Assembly: GCF_001045435.1 (NCBI RefSeq) | Contig: NZ_LFNG01000012.1 | Location: forward strand, 124,001 to 188,000 | DNA from: Chryseobacterium koreense CCUG 49689 | GTDB lineage: Bacteria; Bacteroidota; Bacteroidia; Flavobacteriales; Weeksellaceae | DNA: 64,000 nucleotides | Direction of reading: 5' to 3' | Shown here: piece by piece, positions 8,490 to 16,806 of the stretch | Layout of the letters: each line of letters opens with the position of its first letter | Numbering within the stretch: the stretch's first letter is position 1 | Program-made: the position numbers and the translations under genes | Notes under the pieces: model-generated | Databases searched by the model: none | The model's input: only the letters and a program-made list of their open reading frames with translations | What the model was told of the DNA's origin: nothing

Positions 8490-11471
8490 TTAAAAGCTCA
8501 GATTTGCTCCAAACACTACCTGTCTGCTTTTCGGGAACCCTGAATAGTCCACTGCAGGTGTCAAAGGAGTCTGTCTTCTGGTGGAAACTTCCGGATCCAT
8601 TCCTGAATATTTGGTCCAAATCCACACATTATATCCGGAAACATAAAGTCTAAGTTTGGTCAACCCAATGGTTTTCACGAAATCCGCAGGTAATGAATAA
8701 CCTAAAGAAACGGTGTTCAACCTTAGGAAAGAACCATCTTCTACCGCCCAGTCACTGAAAACATATCTCGGCATGTAAGGCGACCACATAGAAGTGTTGG
8801 CATTCAGCGCGGCCAATTCGCCCGGATCAGTTACTAAATTTCCTCCGGCATCCATATTGGTCCATCGGATTCCGTCTGCCATGAACGTATCTAAGTTTCT
8901 GTACTGTCCTGAAGGTGAAGATTGCGGAGCGGTACTGAATTCAATTTTGTTGGCATTATAGACCTGGTTTCCATAACTCCAGTTGAACACCGCGGTCAAA
9001 TCGAAGTTTTTCACGGTGGCATTTAAGGTAAATCCTCCGGTATGTTTAGGATTGGCGTCTCCAATCACTCCACGGTCATTCGCATCCACTTTACCATCGC
9101 CATTGATGTCCACCAGTTTCATGGAACCAGGTCTCACAGCACCCACAATTGCCGAAGCATCTGCGATTCCTGCTTTTAGTTTATAAACACCATTTACCAA
9201 ATCGAAATCGGAGACCTCATATCTTCCCGCATTTTGATAACCATACATTAGACCAAGAGGCATTCCGATATTGGTAATATAATCATATCCCACTGCCGAT
9301 GACCAATTTGAAGTCCAAAGGTGGTGATCAAGTCCGCCCAATGATAGGATCTCATTTTTATTAAATGAAATATTGAAGCCCAAACTCAGGGAATAGTCTT
9401 TCTTTTTGATGGCATCAAAATTTAGAGAAACTTCCAAACCTTTATTCTGGGTTTCACCCAAATTTCTGAACTGAGCATCATAACCCGTTCCCGGAGTAGG
9501 GAAAGCGATTAATAAATCTTTCGTATTGTTTTTATATAAGTCAATTGCCCCGGTCAATCTTCCGTTGAAGAATTCATAATCCAATCCAGCGTTTTGCGAA
9601 ACCGTGGTCTCCCATTTCAAATCTGGATTGAACATGTAATTTCCTGGAGCCCAGTAATTGCTCACATTATTCACCCAAGTTGTGGTGAACGGACTGTACA
9701 TTTGGATGGTTTGTCCGGTGGGGATGTTGTTGTTTCCTGCCTGTCCGTAACTGGCCCTCAGTTTCAAGAGACGAATCCAGGAAACATCTCTAAGGAAACT
9801 TTCTTCGCTCATTTTCCAAGCCGCAGCAACGGAAGGGAAAAAGCCCCATCTATTTTCCGGATTGAATTTGCTAGAACCATCTCCCCTGAAAGTTGCAGTC
9901 AATAAGTACCTGTTCATGAAGTCATAATTCAATCGTGTGAAGAATGACAACAACCGGTCGTCCTGCAAATTCTGGTTATCCACAGAAAACCATTTTCCCT
10001 GGGAAGTCAGATTCACAGCATCCTCAAAAGTGAATGATTTCGGAAAACCATGAATGGTATTGGTAAGTACGGTTGATGAAAAATTATTGTATTCCATACC
10101 ACCCATTAACTTTAATGAATGATCATCACCCAAAAGTTCTTTGAAATCATAATTCAAAGTGTTGGCAATCCTGAAACTTTGGTTTTCGGTATTGGTCATG
10201 ATCAATGCTGCCAAACCTTGGTATGCCTGAAGCGGCTTGTTTTTCACATAATAGGTAGATCGGCCATAAAAACGATTATCGTGATAATTGTAGAAATCCA
10301 TTCCAATATTCGACTGGAATTTCAAGTTCTTAATAATCGTCCATCCGAATCCTCCCTGAATGGTAAACGTCTTTCTGTTTTGTGATCTGTCGTTATCGGC
10401 AACTGCGATGTATGGATTGGTCAGATATCCTGCCACTGCTTCATCAGTATCATCAGTTGTCAACGCAGGAATATCGATAGGCGAATATCCTACACTGTGC
10501 CGAAGTCTTCCGTCTGTATTGGAGAATTCCTTCTGCTCATTAGCACCACTTCCCTTGATATCGGTATTCGAATACCTGAAGGTAAATGACAGGTCCAGAT
10601 TATTTTTCGGTTTATTTTTTAGGTTAAAGGTGATATTGTCTCTTTTGAATCCGGAACCAATCATAATTCCGTCATCCTTATAACGAGCGAGGTTCAAGCT
10701 GAAGCTGGTCTTGTCATTTCCGCCACGTACCGCAAAATCGTTACTGTTTACAATCCCTGTGTTTCCATAGATTCTATCTTGCCAATCCATTGGTGTATAA
10801 GATTTATACTGGTCAATTTGGTTCCATGGAAGGAAATATTGGTTATAAGAATTTACATTTCCCAAGAGTAAGGCGTCTTCATATTGCCATTTAGCATAAT
10901 CGTACGGACTTAAGACATCTATCTTTTTTGCCAAGAATTTATATCCTACAAATGAGTTCAAATTCCCGGAAATTTTACCACCTTTCGCACCTTTCGTCGT
11001 AATCAAAACTACACCATAAGCACCTCTGGAACCATAAATGGCAGTGGAAGATGCGTCTTTTAGTACGGTGATATTTTCGATATCGGAAGGGGAGACTTCA
11101 CTCATGCCGCTCACCGGGAAACCATCCACAATAATCAACGGGGAACTGTCTTGAGTAATTGATCCACCACCACGAACTTTCAGTGAAATTTCAGCGTCAG
11201 GAGATCCTTCCGTGGTGGTAATCTGAACACCTGCAATTTTTCCAGTCAGTGCTTCCGCCACGTTGGAAACGGGAATCTGTTTGAGCGAGTTTCCGCTCAC
11301 CGTGGCCACTGCGCCCGTCAAGTCACTTTTTCTAGCGGTTCCGTAACCGATTACAACGACCTCTTCAATCTGTCTTTCTTTAAGTGCGGAATCTTTTTTT
11401 TGTGCAACAACATCCACTCCCATGAAAAACAGCGCTGCAATGCAGGTTACTCTTAATGTATTATTCTTCAT
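8490..11471 (-). CDS. SusC/RagA-family TonB-linked outer membrane transporter
   Basis: 993 residues. The signal peptide is residues 1-23. A TonB-box-like segment (EEVVVIGYGTARKSD, about 35-50) follows at once. The plug contains IAGVQITTTEGSPD, LKVRGGGSI, PLIIVDGFPVSG and IYGSRGAYGVVLITTK, and the beta-barrel runs to a C-terminal phenylalanine (VVFGANLSF). The usual SusC N-terminal carboxypeptidase-regulatory-like domain of about 80-90 residues is absent: the mature protein starts almost directly at the TonB box. It imports oligosaccharides across the outer membrane with the adjacent SusD, powered by TonB-ExbBD. It starts 15 bp after the GH28 stop, so it is the second gene of the operon; galacturonide substrate is inferred. 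Confidence 0.95.
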   Translation of the reverse strand: MKNNTLRVTCIAALFFMGVDVVAQKKDSALKERQIEEVVVIGYGTARKSDLTGAVATVSGNSLKQIPVSNVAEALTGKIAGVQITTTEGSPDAEISLKVRGGGSITQDSSPLIIVDGFPVSGMSEVSPSDIENITVLKDASSTAIYGSRGAYGVVLITTKGAKGGKISGNLNSFVGYKFLAKKIDVLSPYDYAKWQYEDALLLGNVNSYNQYFLPWNQIDQYKSYTPMDWQDRIYGNTGIVNSNDFAVRGGNDKTSFSLNLARYKDDGIMIGSGFKRDNITFNLKNKPKNNLDLSFTFRYSNTDIKGSGANEQKEFSNTDGRLRHSVGYSPIDIPALTTDDTDEAVAGYLTNPYIAVADNDRSQNRKTFTIQGGFGWTIIKNLKFQSNIGMDFYNYHDNRFYGRSTYYVKNKPLQAYQGLAALIMTNTENQSFRIANTLNYDFKELLGDDHSLKLMGGMEYNNFSSTVLTNTIHGFPKSFTFEDAVNLTSQGKWFSVDNQNLQDDRLLSFFTRLNYDFMNRYLLTATFRGDGSSKFNPENRWGFFPSVAAAWKMSEESFLRDVSWIRLLKLRASYGQAGNNNIPTGQTIQMYSPFTTTWVNNVSNYWAPGNYMFNPDLKWETTVSQNAGLDYEFFNGRLTGAIDLYKNNTKDLLIAFPTPGTGYDAQFRNLGETQNKGLEVSLNFDAIKKKDYSLSLGFNISFNKNEILSLGGLDHHLWTSNWSSAVGYDYITNIGMPLGLMYGYQNAGRYEVSDFDLVNGVYKLKAGIADASAIVGAVRPGSMKLVDINGDGKVDANDRGVIGDANPKHTGGFTLNATVKNFDLTAVFNWSYGNQVYNANKIEFSTAPQSSPSGQYRNLDTFMADGIRWTNMDAGGNLVTDPGELAALNANTSMWSPYMPRYVFSDWAVEDGSFLRLNTVSLGYSLPADFVKTIGLTKLRLYVSGYNVWIWTKYSGMDPEVSTRRQTPLTPAVDYSGFPKSRQVVFGANLSF

Positions 11472-11486
11472 ATAGTTTTATATTTT

Positions 11487-12962
11487 TTAGTTCTGATGAT
11501 ATTCTGTATTTACGCCGTTAATGATGGTGTTGATCAATTTCAAATGCTCTACATTTTTCACTTTGAAATTACTCTTCACCTGATCAATGGTGACATTTTT
11601 GAAAATGATATTCTGAATTTTTGATTCTTCCAAACCTTCCGCGAAAATCGCATATTTTCCACCATTTTTCACGGTGATGTTCTCCAACAAAATATTTCTG
11701 ATCTGCGGGATTGCATTTCCAACCCTTTGCGAATAGTCTTTATAGTCCATCGTAATGTGCAAAACCGCTTCTTTCACTTGGCCCACAGTAATGTTTTTCA
11801 CATAAAGTCCGTCCACCATTCCACCTCTCACTTTATTGGTTTTTAGGCGGATTGCTCTGTCCAGTTCAGGGGAATCCATAAAATTATTGTAAACAAAAAC
11901 GTTTTTCACGCCTGCAGACATTTCGCTTCCGATGACTACTCCGCCGTGTCCGTCGATCATTTTGCAATCTCTGACGATGATGTTTTCTGTCATAATCCCC
12001 ACTCTTCTTCCCTCTTCATCACGGCCCGCCTTAATTGCGATACAATCGTCTCCGGTATTGAAAACAGAATTTTTGATGAGGACATTTTGCGAATATTCCG
12101 GGTCACAGCCGTCATTGTTTGGACCATGGCTTTGGATATTTACTCCGTCCACGATGACGTTTTTACTCAACATGGGATGAAGAATCCAAAAAGGTGCATT
12201 CACGATTTTCACGCCTTGAATCAAAACATTCTCACACTCAAACGGTTCGATGAAGTTTGGCCGAAGATATTTTCCGTTTCCGAAAACTCTTTGCTCCACA
12301 GGAACATTTTTGTCCGCCATTTCCATTAAGGCCGGAAGATTATTATCATCTAACTGACTCGGCATACCTTTCACGAAGCCATAATTTGCACTGCCTTTCC
12401 AGGTCCACCAGTTTTCTGTACTCGCTTGTCCGTTCAAGGTTCCTTTTCCTGTAACCGCAATATTTTTTTTCCCTTTGGCATAAATCAATGGGGAATAATT
12501 CATCAGCTGAAGCCCTTCAAATGAGGTGTGAACCAAAGGATAATAATCGTCAGGATTGGTACTGAACAACAATTCCGCACCTTCTTCTAAATGAAGGTTC
12601 ACATTATTATCCAAATGAATCGGGCCGGTCAAGAACTTTCCGTTTGGGACCACCACTTTTCCGCCTCCGTCTTTTGCACATTTCTCGATTGCTTTCTTAA
12701 TGCTTAAAGTCGCCATCGTTTTCCCGTCGGGTACCGCTCCGAAATCTACAATATTGTAAGTCGCGCTACGGAATTTGGGTTCTGCAATCGATTTTTCTAT
12801 TTTCAGCATTCTTTCCATAGGGAAAGATTCCTGTAAATTTGCCGCAGCATCTGTGGATGTTTTAGAACTGCAATTCATCAGCAAAACCAATGCTGCAAAG
12901 GAGAAAGCGATTTTTAACATCTTGCCCGATCTACTCCCCGAAAAGAAATTACGTGTATTCAT
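11487..12962 (-). CDS. GH28 polygalacturonase, predicted lipoprotein
   Basis: 491 residues, first gene of the depolymerase operon. It hydrolyses alpha-1,4 bonds of polygalacturonate. The N-terminus has a long charged n-region, a hydrophobic stretch and a lipobox ending in Cys (FAALVLLMNCSS, Cys at about 31). An internal Met at residue 15 is an alternative start giving a more standard lipoprotein signal. The GH28 beta-helix shows NNDGCDPEYS (variant of NTDG), NTGDDCIAIKAG with the catalytic aspartates, IDGHGGVVIGSEMS with the catalytic-site His, and RAIRLKTNK (the RxK motif). Lipid anchoring suggests action at the cell surface or in the periplasm, trimming oligomers. The operator-promoter lies only about 10 bp upstream of the first ATG. 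The GH28 call is strong; exo versus endo mode is not decided. Confidence 0.93.
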   Translation of the reverse strand: MNTRNFFSGSRSGKMLKIAFSFAALVLLMNCSSKTSTDAAANLQESFPMERMLKIEKSIAEPKFRSATYNIVDFGAVPDGKTMATLSIKKAIEKCAKDGGGKVVVPNGKFLTGPIHLDNNVNLHLEEGAELLFSTNPDDYYPLVHTSFEGLQLMNYSPLIYAKGKKNIAVTGKGTLNGQASTENWWTWKGSANYGFVKGMPSQLDDNNLPALMEMADKNVPVEQRVFGNGKYLRPNFIEPFECENVLIQGVKIVNAPFWILHPMLSKNVIVDGVNIQSHGPNNDGCDPEYSQNVLIKNSVFNTGDDCIAIKAGRDEEGRRVGIMTENIIVRDCKMIDGHGGVVIGSEMSAGVKNVFVYNNFMDSPELDRAIRLKTNKVRGGMVDGLYVKNITVGQVKEAVLHITMDYKDYSQRVGNAIPQIRNILLENITVKNGGKYAIFAEGLEESKIQNIIFKNVTIDQVKSNFKVKNVEHLKLINTIINGVNTEYHQN

Positions 12963-12972
12963 AAATATTTAA

Positions 12973-12992
12973 TGCAATCGATTACAAATATA
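12973..12992 (-). promoter_or_regulatory. LacI-type operator plus -7 box in the GH28 / lacI-type intergenic region
   Basis: The palindrome at 12973-12986 (minus: TGTAATCGATTGCA) overlaps by two bases the -7 box TATATTTG at 12985-12992. It drives the GH28-susCD operon to the left. It also sits about 160 bp upstream of the divergent LacI-family gene, so autoregulation is possible. Confidence 0.7.
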
Positions 12993-13147
12993 TATAAATA
13001 TTTTGTTACTTTGCATAAGGAATTGAAAATATGTCTAAATTTACAAAGTGATTTATCTCATAGTGCTTCAATAAAGGGATTTGCAACGCAAAAAAAATTA
13101 CATTCTGTTACATTTTGACGCTGCAAAGAAAAAAAAACTAAATTTTT

Positions 13148-14158
13148 ATGAACGGTAAAGTTACCATTTACGACATCGCGAAGAAACTCAACATCACTGC
13201 AGCAACCGTTTCCCGAGCATTGAACGGAAACCAAAACATCAGCGAAAAAACCAGAAAGATGGTTTTGGAAGCCGCCCATGAGATGAACTACAAGCAGAAT
13301 AAACTTGCTTTGGCTCTGAAAAGCGGCCGAAGTAACTATATCGGTGTCATCGTTCCCAGAATCAATACCAATTTCTTCGGTTCGGTCATCCGCGGATTGG
13401 AGGAAGAACTGAATGCAAAAGGGTTCAACATCATCATCACCCAAAGTCACAATGATGAGGCAATGGAAGCAAAAAACATTGAAACCCTGATCGATTCCCA
13501 CGTGGATGCGATTTTCATCTCGTCTTCTAGTAAAAGCTCAAAGGCATTGCAGAAAGTTTTGGATGCGAAAATCCCACTTATCTTCTTTGACCGACGAAAA
13601 ATAATGGATAATGTAAGTTCCGTAACCATCGACGATTTCACCGGGGGTTACATGGCCACAAAACATTTAATTGATACGGGTTGCAGAAAAATTGCACACA
13701 TTGTTTCGGGACCTATCGAACTGGAAATCTTCAGAGAGCGACACCGTGGATATCAACAGGCTTTGGAAGATCACCACATCGAATATAGAAAAGAATATGT
13801 GCTGAAAACCAACTCGAGCATTGAAGAAGGGAAAAGAGCCGTAGATATCTTATTTAATTTACCGGAAAAACCGGACGCTATTTTCTCAGCTTCCGACTTT
13901 GTGGCATTAGGCGCGATCCAGGAATTGCAGGCAAGAAACATTAAAGTTCCGGAAGAAGTCTCCGTCATTGGTTTTGCCAACGAACCTTTCACAGATTTCC
14001 TGGAACTGTCTATCACCACAGTTGACCAGTTTCCTCTGGAAATGGGAAGAACTGCCGCCAGAGTTTACCTGAATCAGGAAACCAATCCCGAAAACAAGAA
14101 CATCCAGAAAAAGGTGGTTCTGGAACCGAAATTGATTTTGAGGAAATCCACGAGATAG
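13148..14158 (+). CDS. LacI-family transcriptional regulator of pectin/uronate utilisation
   Basis: 336 residues. Residues 4-60 form the LacI helix-turn-helix and hinge (VTIYDIAKKLNITAATVSRA, then the NYKQNKLALALKSGR hinge region). The rest is a periplasmic-binding-protein-like effector and dimerisation domain (YIGVIVPRINTNFFGSVIRG, FFDRR, DDFTGGYMATKHLID, PDAIFSASDFVALGAIQEL, SVIGFANEPF, TTVDQFPLEMGRTAA). Length is normal. It is divergent from the GH28-susCD operon, with a TGYAATCGATTACA palindrome between them. The same palindrome sits at the start of three other transcription units, including the kduI operon, so this is the natural candidate repressor. The inducer is probably a uronate intermediate such as KDG or galacturonate, which is inference. 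A functional analogue of KdgR/ExuR. Confidence 0.92.
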   Translation: MNGKVTIYDIAKKLNITAATVSRALNGNQNISEKTRKMVLEAAHEMNYKQNKLALALKSGRSNYIGVIVPRINTNFFGSVIRGLEEELNAKGFNIIITQSHNDEAMEAKNIETLIDSHVDAIFISSSSKSSKALQKVLDAKIPLIFFDRRKIMDNVSSVTIDDFTGGYMATKHLIDTGCRKIAHIVSGPIELEIFRERHRGYQQALEDHHIEYRKEYVLKTNSSIEEGKRAVDILFNLPEKPDAIFSASDFVALGAIQELQARNIKVPEEVSVIGFANEPFTDFLELSITTVDQFPLEMGRTAARVYLNQETNPENKNIQKKVVLEPKLILRKSTR

Positions 14159-14167
14159 CATTACTAT

Positions 14168-14199
14168 TCCGCTTTTGAAATTTCAAAGCGGATTTTTTT
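14168..14199 (+). terminator. Terminator of the LacI-family regulator gene
   Basis: The arms TCCGCTTTTGAAA and TTTCAAAGCGGA form a strong stem followed by seven T, about 10 bp past the regulator's stop codon. Confidence 0.8.
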
Positions 14200-14374
14200 A
14201 TCAACTTTCAGTCATAATTTTATTTCATTACTTCGAAAAAAAATGCCAACTCTTTTTATCATTTTCGGATTCAGAACAGCATTTTTCGCTTATGACTATT
14301 AATCCATCCGCATTATATCTGCAAAGGCGATACCAACTTGGCAATGCATTGCAAAAACTTGAAATTAAGTAAAC

Positions 14375-14405
14375 AAAAAATCTGCCCAACTATTATTCGG
14401 CGGAT
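14375..14405 (-). terminator. Terminator of the first HigBA toxin-antitoxin pair
   Basis: Read on minus, ATCCGCC and GGCAGAT pair with one C-A mismatch and are followed by TTTTTTG, 13 bp past the antitoxin stop codon. Confidence 0.6.
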
Positions 14406-14417
14406 CTGTTGACTTCA

Positions 14418-14726
14418 TTATGCCGTCTCGTATTTTTCCAGACGAATATTTTCATTTTCAAATTCTTCTTCGGCTTTTCGTAAATCATAAGCTGTTTGCA
14501 GCCTCACCCAAATATTTGGTTTACCACCAAAAACCTTAGATATTCTGATAGCCATTTTCGGACTAATCGCGCTTTTTCCATTCACAATATTAGACAAATT
14601 GGGACGGGAAACCCCAAGCAATTCAGATGCCTTCTGAACACTTAGATTATTATGCTTTAATATAAATTCTGAAAGAATTTCTCCGGGGTGTGTATTTACT
14701 TTGATGGCTCGTTTTGGAGTTGACAT
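14418..14726 (-). CDS. higA: HigA-family antitoxin (XRE helix-turn-helix)
   Basis: 102 residues. The N-terminal THPGEILSEFI motif is typical of HigA/VapI antitoxins, followed by an XRE helix-turn-helix (SVQKASELLGVSRPNLSNIV, NGKSAISPKMAIRISKVFGG). It neutralises the toxin encoded 18 bp upstream and should repress the operon by binding its promoter. An inverted repeat suited to this lies just upstream of the toxin start. Toxin-first order is the usual HigBA arrangement. Confidence 0.9.
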   Translation of the reverse strand: MSTPKRAIKVNTHPGEILSEFILKHNNLSVQKASELLGVSRPNLSNIVNGKSAISPKMAIRISKVFGGKPNIWVRLQTAYDLRKAEEEFENENIRLEKYETA

Positions 14727-14744
14727 TTTTTAATTCTTTAATTT

Positions 14745-15029
14745 TTAATGAGTATCTATCAAATCAATCTCATAAGCATTTTTATCTTCGAACTTGAAAA
14801 CTATCCGATAATTTCCAGTGACATCTAAAGACCAAAATCCTTTTAGGTCACCCTTCAAAGGGTGAATTCTCAAATTCTTGAAAGGTTCAAAATCTTGGGG
14901 AACGGCTTCCACATTATCCAACAAATCCAAAATCAATCTCACTTTCACCAACATTTCGGAGGGAATTTTGCTGGAATCCCCTTTCGTCCAATATAATTTC
15001 AGCCCTTTATGTTTGAACTTTTCAATCAT
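14745..15029 (-). CDS. higB: RelE/HigB-type toxin (plasmid maintenance system killer family)
   Basis: 94 residues. It shows the short RelE-fold pattern of HigB mRNA interferases: LKLYWTKGDSSKIP near the start, LILDLLDNVEAVPQDF, FKNLRIHPLKGDLKGFWS and the terminal strands NYRIVFKFEDKNAYEIDLID. The family cleaves ribosome-bound mRNA. It is the first gene of a two-gene operon with higA, placed between the regulator and the uronate operon but transcribed from its own promoter. It appears intact. No sugar-related role is expected. Confidence 0.88.
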   Translation of the reverse strand: MIEKFKHKGLKLYWTKGDSSKIPSEMLVKVRLILDLLDNVEAVPQDFEPFKNLRIHPLKGDLKGFWSLDVTGNYRIVFKFEDKNAYEIDLIDTH

Positions 15030-15042
15030 TTTTAGATTGATG

Positions 15043-15062
15043 AAAGTGTAAAGTTACACTTT
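15043..15062 (-). promoter_or_regulatory. Inverted repeat upstream of higBA, probable antitoxin operator
   Basis: The perfect arms AAAGTGTAA and TTACACTTT are separated by AG, 13 bp upstream of the toxin start codon. On minus the repeat contains TAACTTTA, close to a -7 box. Position and symmetry fit a HigA operator overlapping the promoter. Confidence 0.6.
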
Positions 15063-15077
15063 ACAAATTAAACCAAC

Positions 15078-15107
15078 AAAAAATCCGTCCAAAATGTTGA
15101 ACGGATT
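15078..15107 (-). terminator. Terminator of the kduI-to-uxaA catabolic operon
   Basis: Read on minus, AATCCGT and ACGGATT form a perfect stem followed by TTTTTTG, about 38 bp past the uxaA stop codon. It isolates the operon from the higBA promoter. Confidence 0.72.
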
Positions 15108-15144
15108 CTATATATTTCGAATTCGTAATTCGCAATTGGCAATA

Positions 15145-16755
15145 CTACAATGAAACTCCTCCCCTTTTCCAAGGGATGAAAACATCCTGTTTCAGTTCAT
15201 CGGCTTTGGTTTTCACATTTCCGCTTGCCAAATCGATGATGTAATCCACGATTTCCTCACCAACTTCCTGAATGGTTTTCTCGCCGGTAATTACGGTTCC
15301 CGCATTCACGTCGATGATATCCGACATTCTCTCGGAAACGCCTGTATTGGAAGAAATTTTCACCACCGGAGCAATTGGGTTTCCCATCGGATTTCCCAAA
15401 CCTGTGGTAAACAAAACCACGGATGCTCCGGAACCCACCAAACCTGTGGTACATTCCGCATCATTTCCAGGTGTGTTCAGCAAATTCAATCCTGGTTCTT
15501 TTACATATTCGCCGTAATCCAGCACATCTACTACAGGTGAAGTCCCGCCTTTTTTAGCAGCACCAGCAGATTTCATGGCATCGGTAATCAATCCGTCTTT
15601 GATATTTCCCGGACTTGGATTCATGTCGAAACCAGAACCAGCCGCAACTACGGATTTCTCGAAATCCTGCATCAAACCGATGAATTTGTCGGCTTTTTCA
15701 GCATCCACACAACGGTTCATCAATTCCTGCTCTACTCCACACAGTTCAGGAAATTCCGCCAAAATGGTTTTTCCACCCAAAGCTGCGAAAATATCGGAAA
15801 CTACTCCCAATGCCGGATTTGCAGAAATCCCCGAAAATCCGTCTGAACCACCACATTCCAAACCGACCGTGAGTTTTGAAACCGGCGCAGGTTTTCTTTC
15901 GATTTTATTGGCTCTTTTAATGGCCTCAAAAGATTCCTTAATCACGCGCTGAAACATGGTTTCGGTAGTTCCAATTTGTTGTTGCTCGAAGGTAAGCACC
16001 TCTTTGCCCAGATTTGGATTCATTTCATTCAGTGCCTTTTTGAAGATATCCAACTGAAGGTTTTGGCAACCTAAGCTTAAAACTGTAGCTCCTGCCACAT
16101 TCGGATTGTTGACATATCCCGCAAAAAGCTTTGCCAGTAAATCGGAATCCTGTCTAATTCCTCCACATCCTCCTTCGTGACGTAGAAATTTCAGTTCAAT
16201 GTTGTCCAGATAATTCTCGTCTTTATTTTTTACCGGTTCTTCATCTGCGGACGCGCCCATCAAAGAACGAAGATATTTGGCATGTGGATCTTCCTCTTTA
16301 GGCATCAGTTCCTTGAAAATTTCTTCGAGTTTTTCAATGTTTTTATTTTCGCAGAAAACCAGCGGGAAGAACAGCCATACGTTTTTCACGCCTACTTGTC
16401 CATCTGCACGGTGATATCCCATGAAGGTTTTGTCTTTCCAGCGGTCCACATTGGGCGCAGTCCAGCCTTGATCTCCCGTTTTTTTCGTGGCTTTTTCGCT
16501 TTGGTGTTTCACATTTTCTGTGGTCAGAACTTCGCCTTTTTTAATGGGCAGATTCGCCTTTCCCACCAAAACGCCGTACATCATAATCGGGTCACCTACC
16601 GCGAAATCGTGTTCCGCCATTTTATGTTTGGCGTTCACATCGGTTATGGCAACGAAATCGTTTCCGTTAAATTTATGAGTTTCCCCAGATTTTATATCTG
16701 CTAAAGCAACCAGCACATTATCGCTTGGATTTACTTTGATCAGTTTATTTTCCAT
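15145..16755 (-). CDS. uxaA: Altronate dehydratase
   Basis: 536 residues. It dehydrates D-altronate to 2-keto-3-deoxygluconate (KDG), the third step of galacturonate breakdown. Residues 1-90 are the SAF domain (KVNPSDNVLVALADIKSGE, EHDFAVGDPIMMYG). The C-terminal UxaA/GarD-type catalytic part shows FMGYHRADGQVGVKNVW, LRHEGGCGGIRQDSDLLA, VLSLGCQNLQ, VGLECGGSDGFSGISANP, EFPELCGVEQELM, SPGNIKDGLIT and FTTGLGNPMGNPIAPV. The cysteines in HEGGCGG and GLECGGSDG are those expected for metal or Fe-S binding. Both domains are fused as in Escherichia coli and length is normal. Last gene of the operon, 51 bp after uxaB. Confidence 0.95.
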   Translation of the reverse strand: MENKLIKVNPSDNVLVALADIKSGETHKFNGNDFVAITDVNAKHKMAEHDFAVGDPIMMYGVLVGKANLPIKKGEVLTTENVKHQSEKATKKTGDQGWTAPNVDRWKDKTFMGYHRADGQVGVKNVWLFFPLVFCENKNIEKLEEIFKELMPKEEDPHAKYLRSLMGASADEEPVKNKDENYLDNIELKFLRHEGGCGGIRQDSDLLAKLFAGYVNNPNVAGATVLSLGCQNLQLDIFKKALNEMNPNLGKEVLTFEQQQIGTTETMFQRVIKESFEAIKRANKIERKPAPVSKLTVGLECGGSDGFSGISANPALGVVSDIFAALGGKTILAEFPELCGVEQELMNRCVDAEKADKFIGLMQDFEKSVVAAGSGFDMNPSPGNIKDGLITDAMKSAGAAKKGGTSPVVDVLDYGEYVKEPGLNLLNTPGNDAECTTGLVGSGASVVLFTTGLGNPMGNPIAPVVKISSNTGVSERMSDIIDVNAGTVITGEKTIQEVGEEIVDYIIDLASGNVKTKADELKQDVFIPWKRGGVSL

Positions 16756-16806
16756 TTTTTATTATATTTTGCGCGTGGTTTACAGCAATGACACGATGAC
16801 TAAAAT

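Noticed and set aside
12786-12793. AATCGATT core inside the lipoprotein GH28 gene
   Set aside because: Only the core and left arm match; it is coding sequence without a -7 box.
14175-14372. 65-codon plus frame after the regulator gene
   Set aside because: It begins inside the regulator's terminator hairpin and has no recognisable protein pattern.
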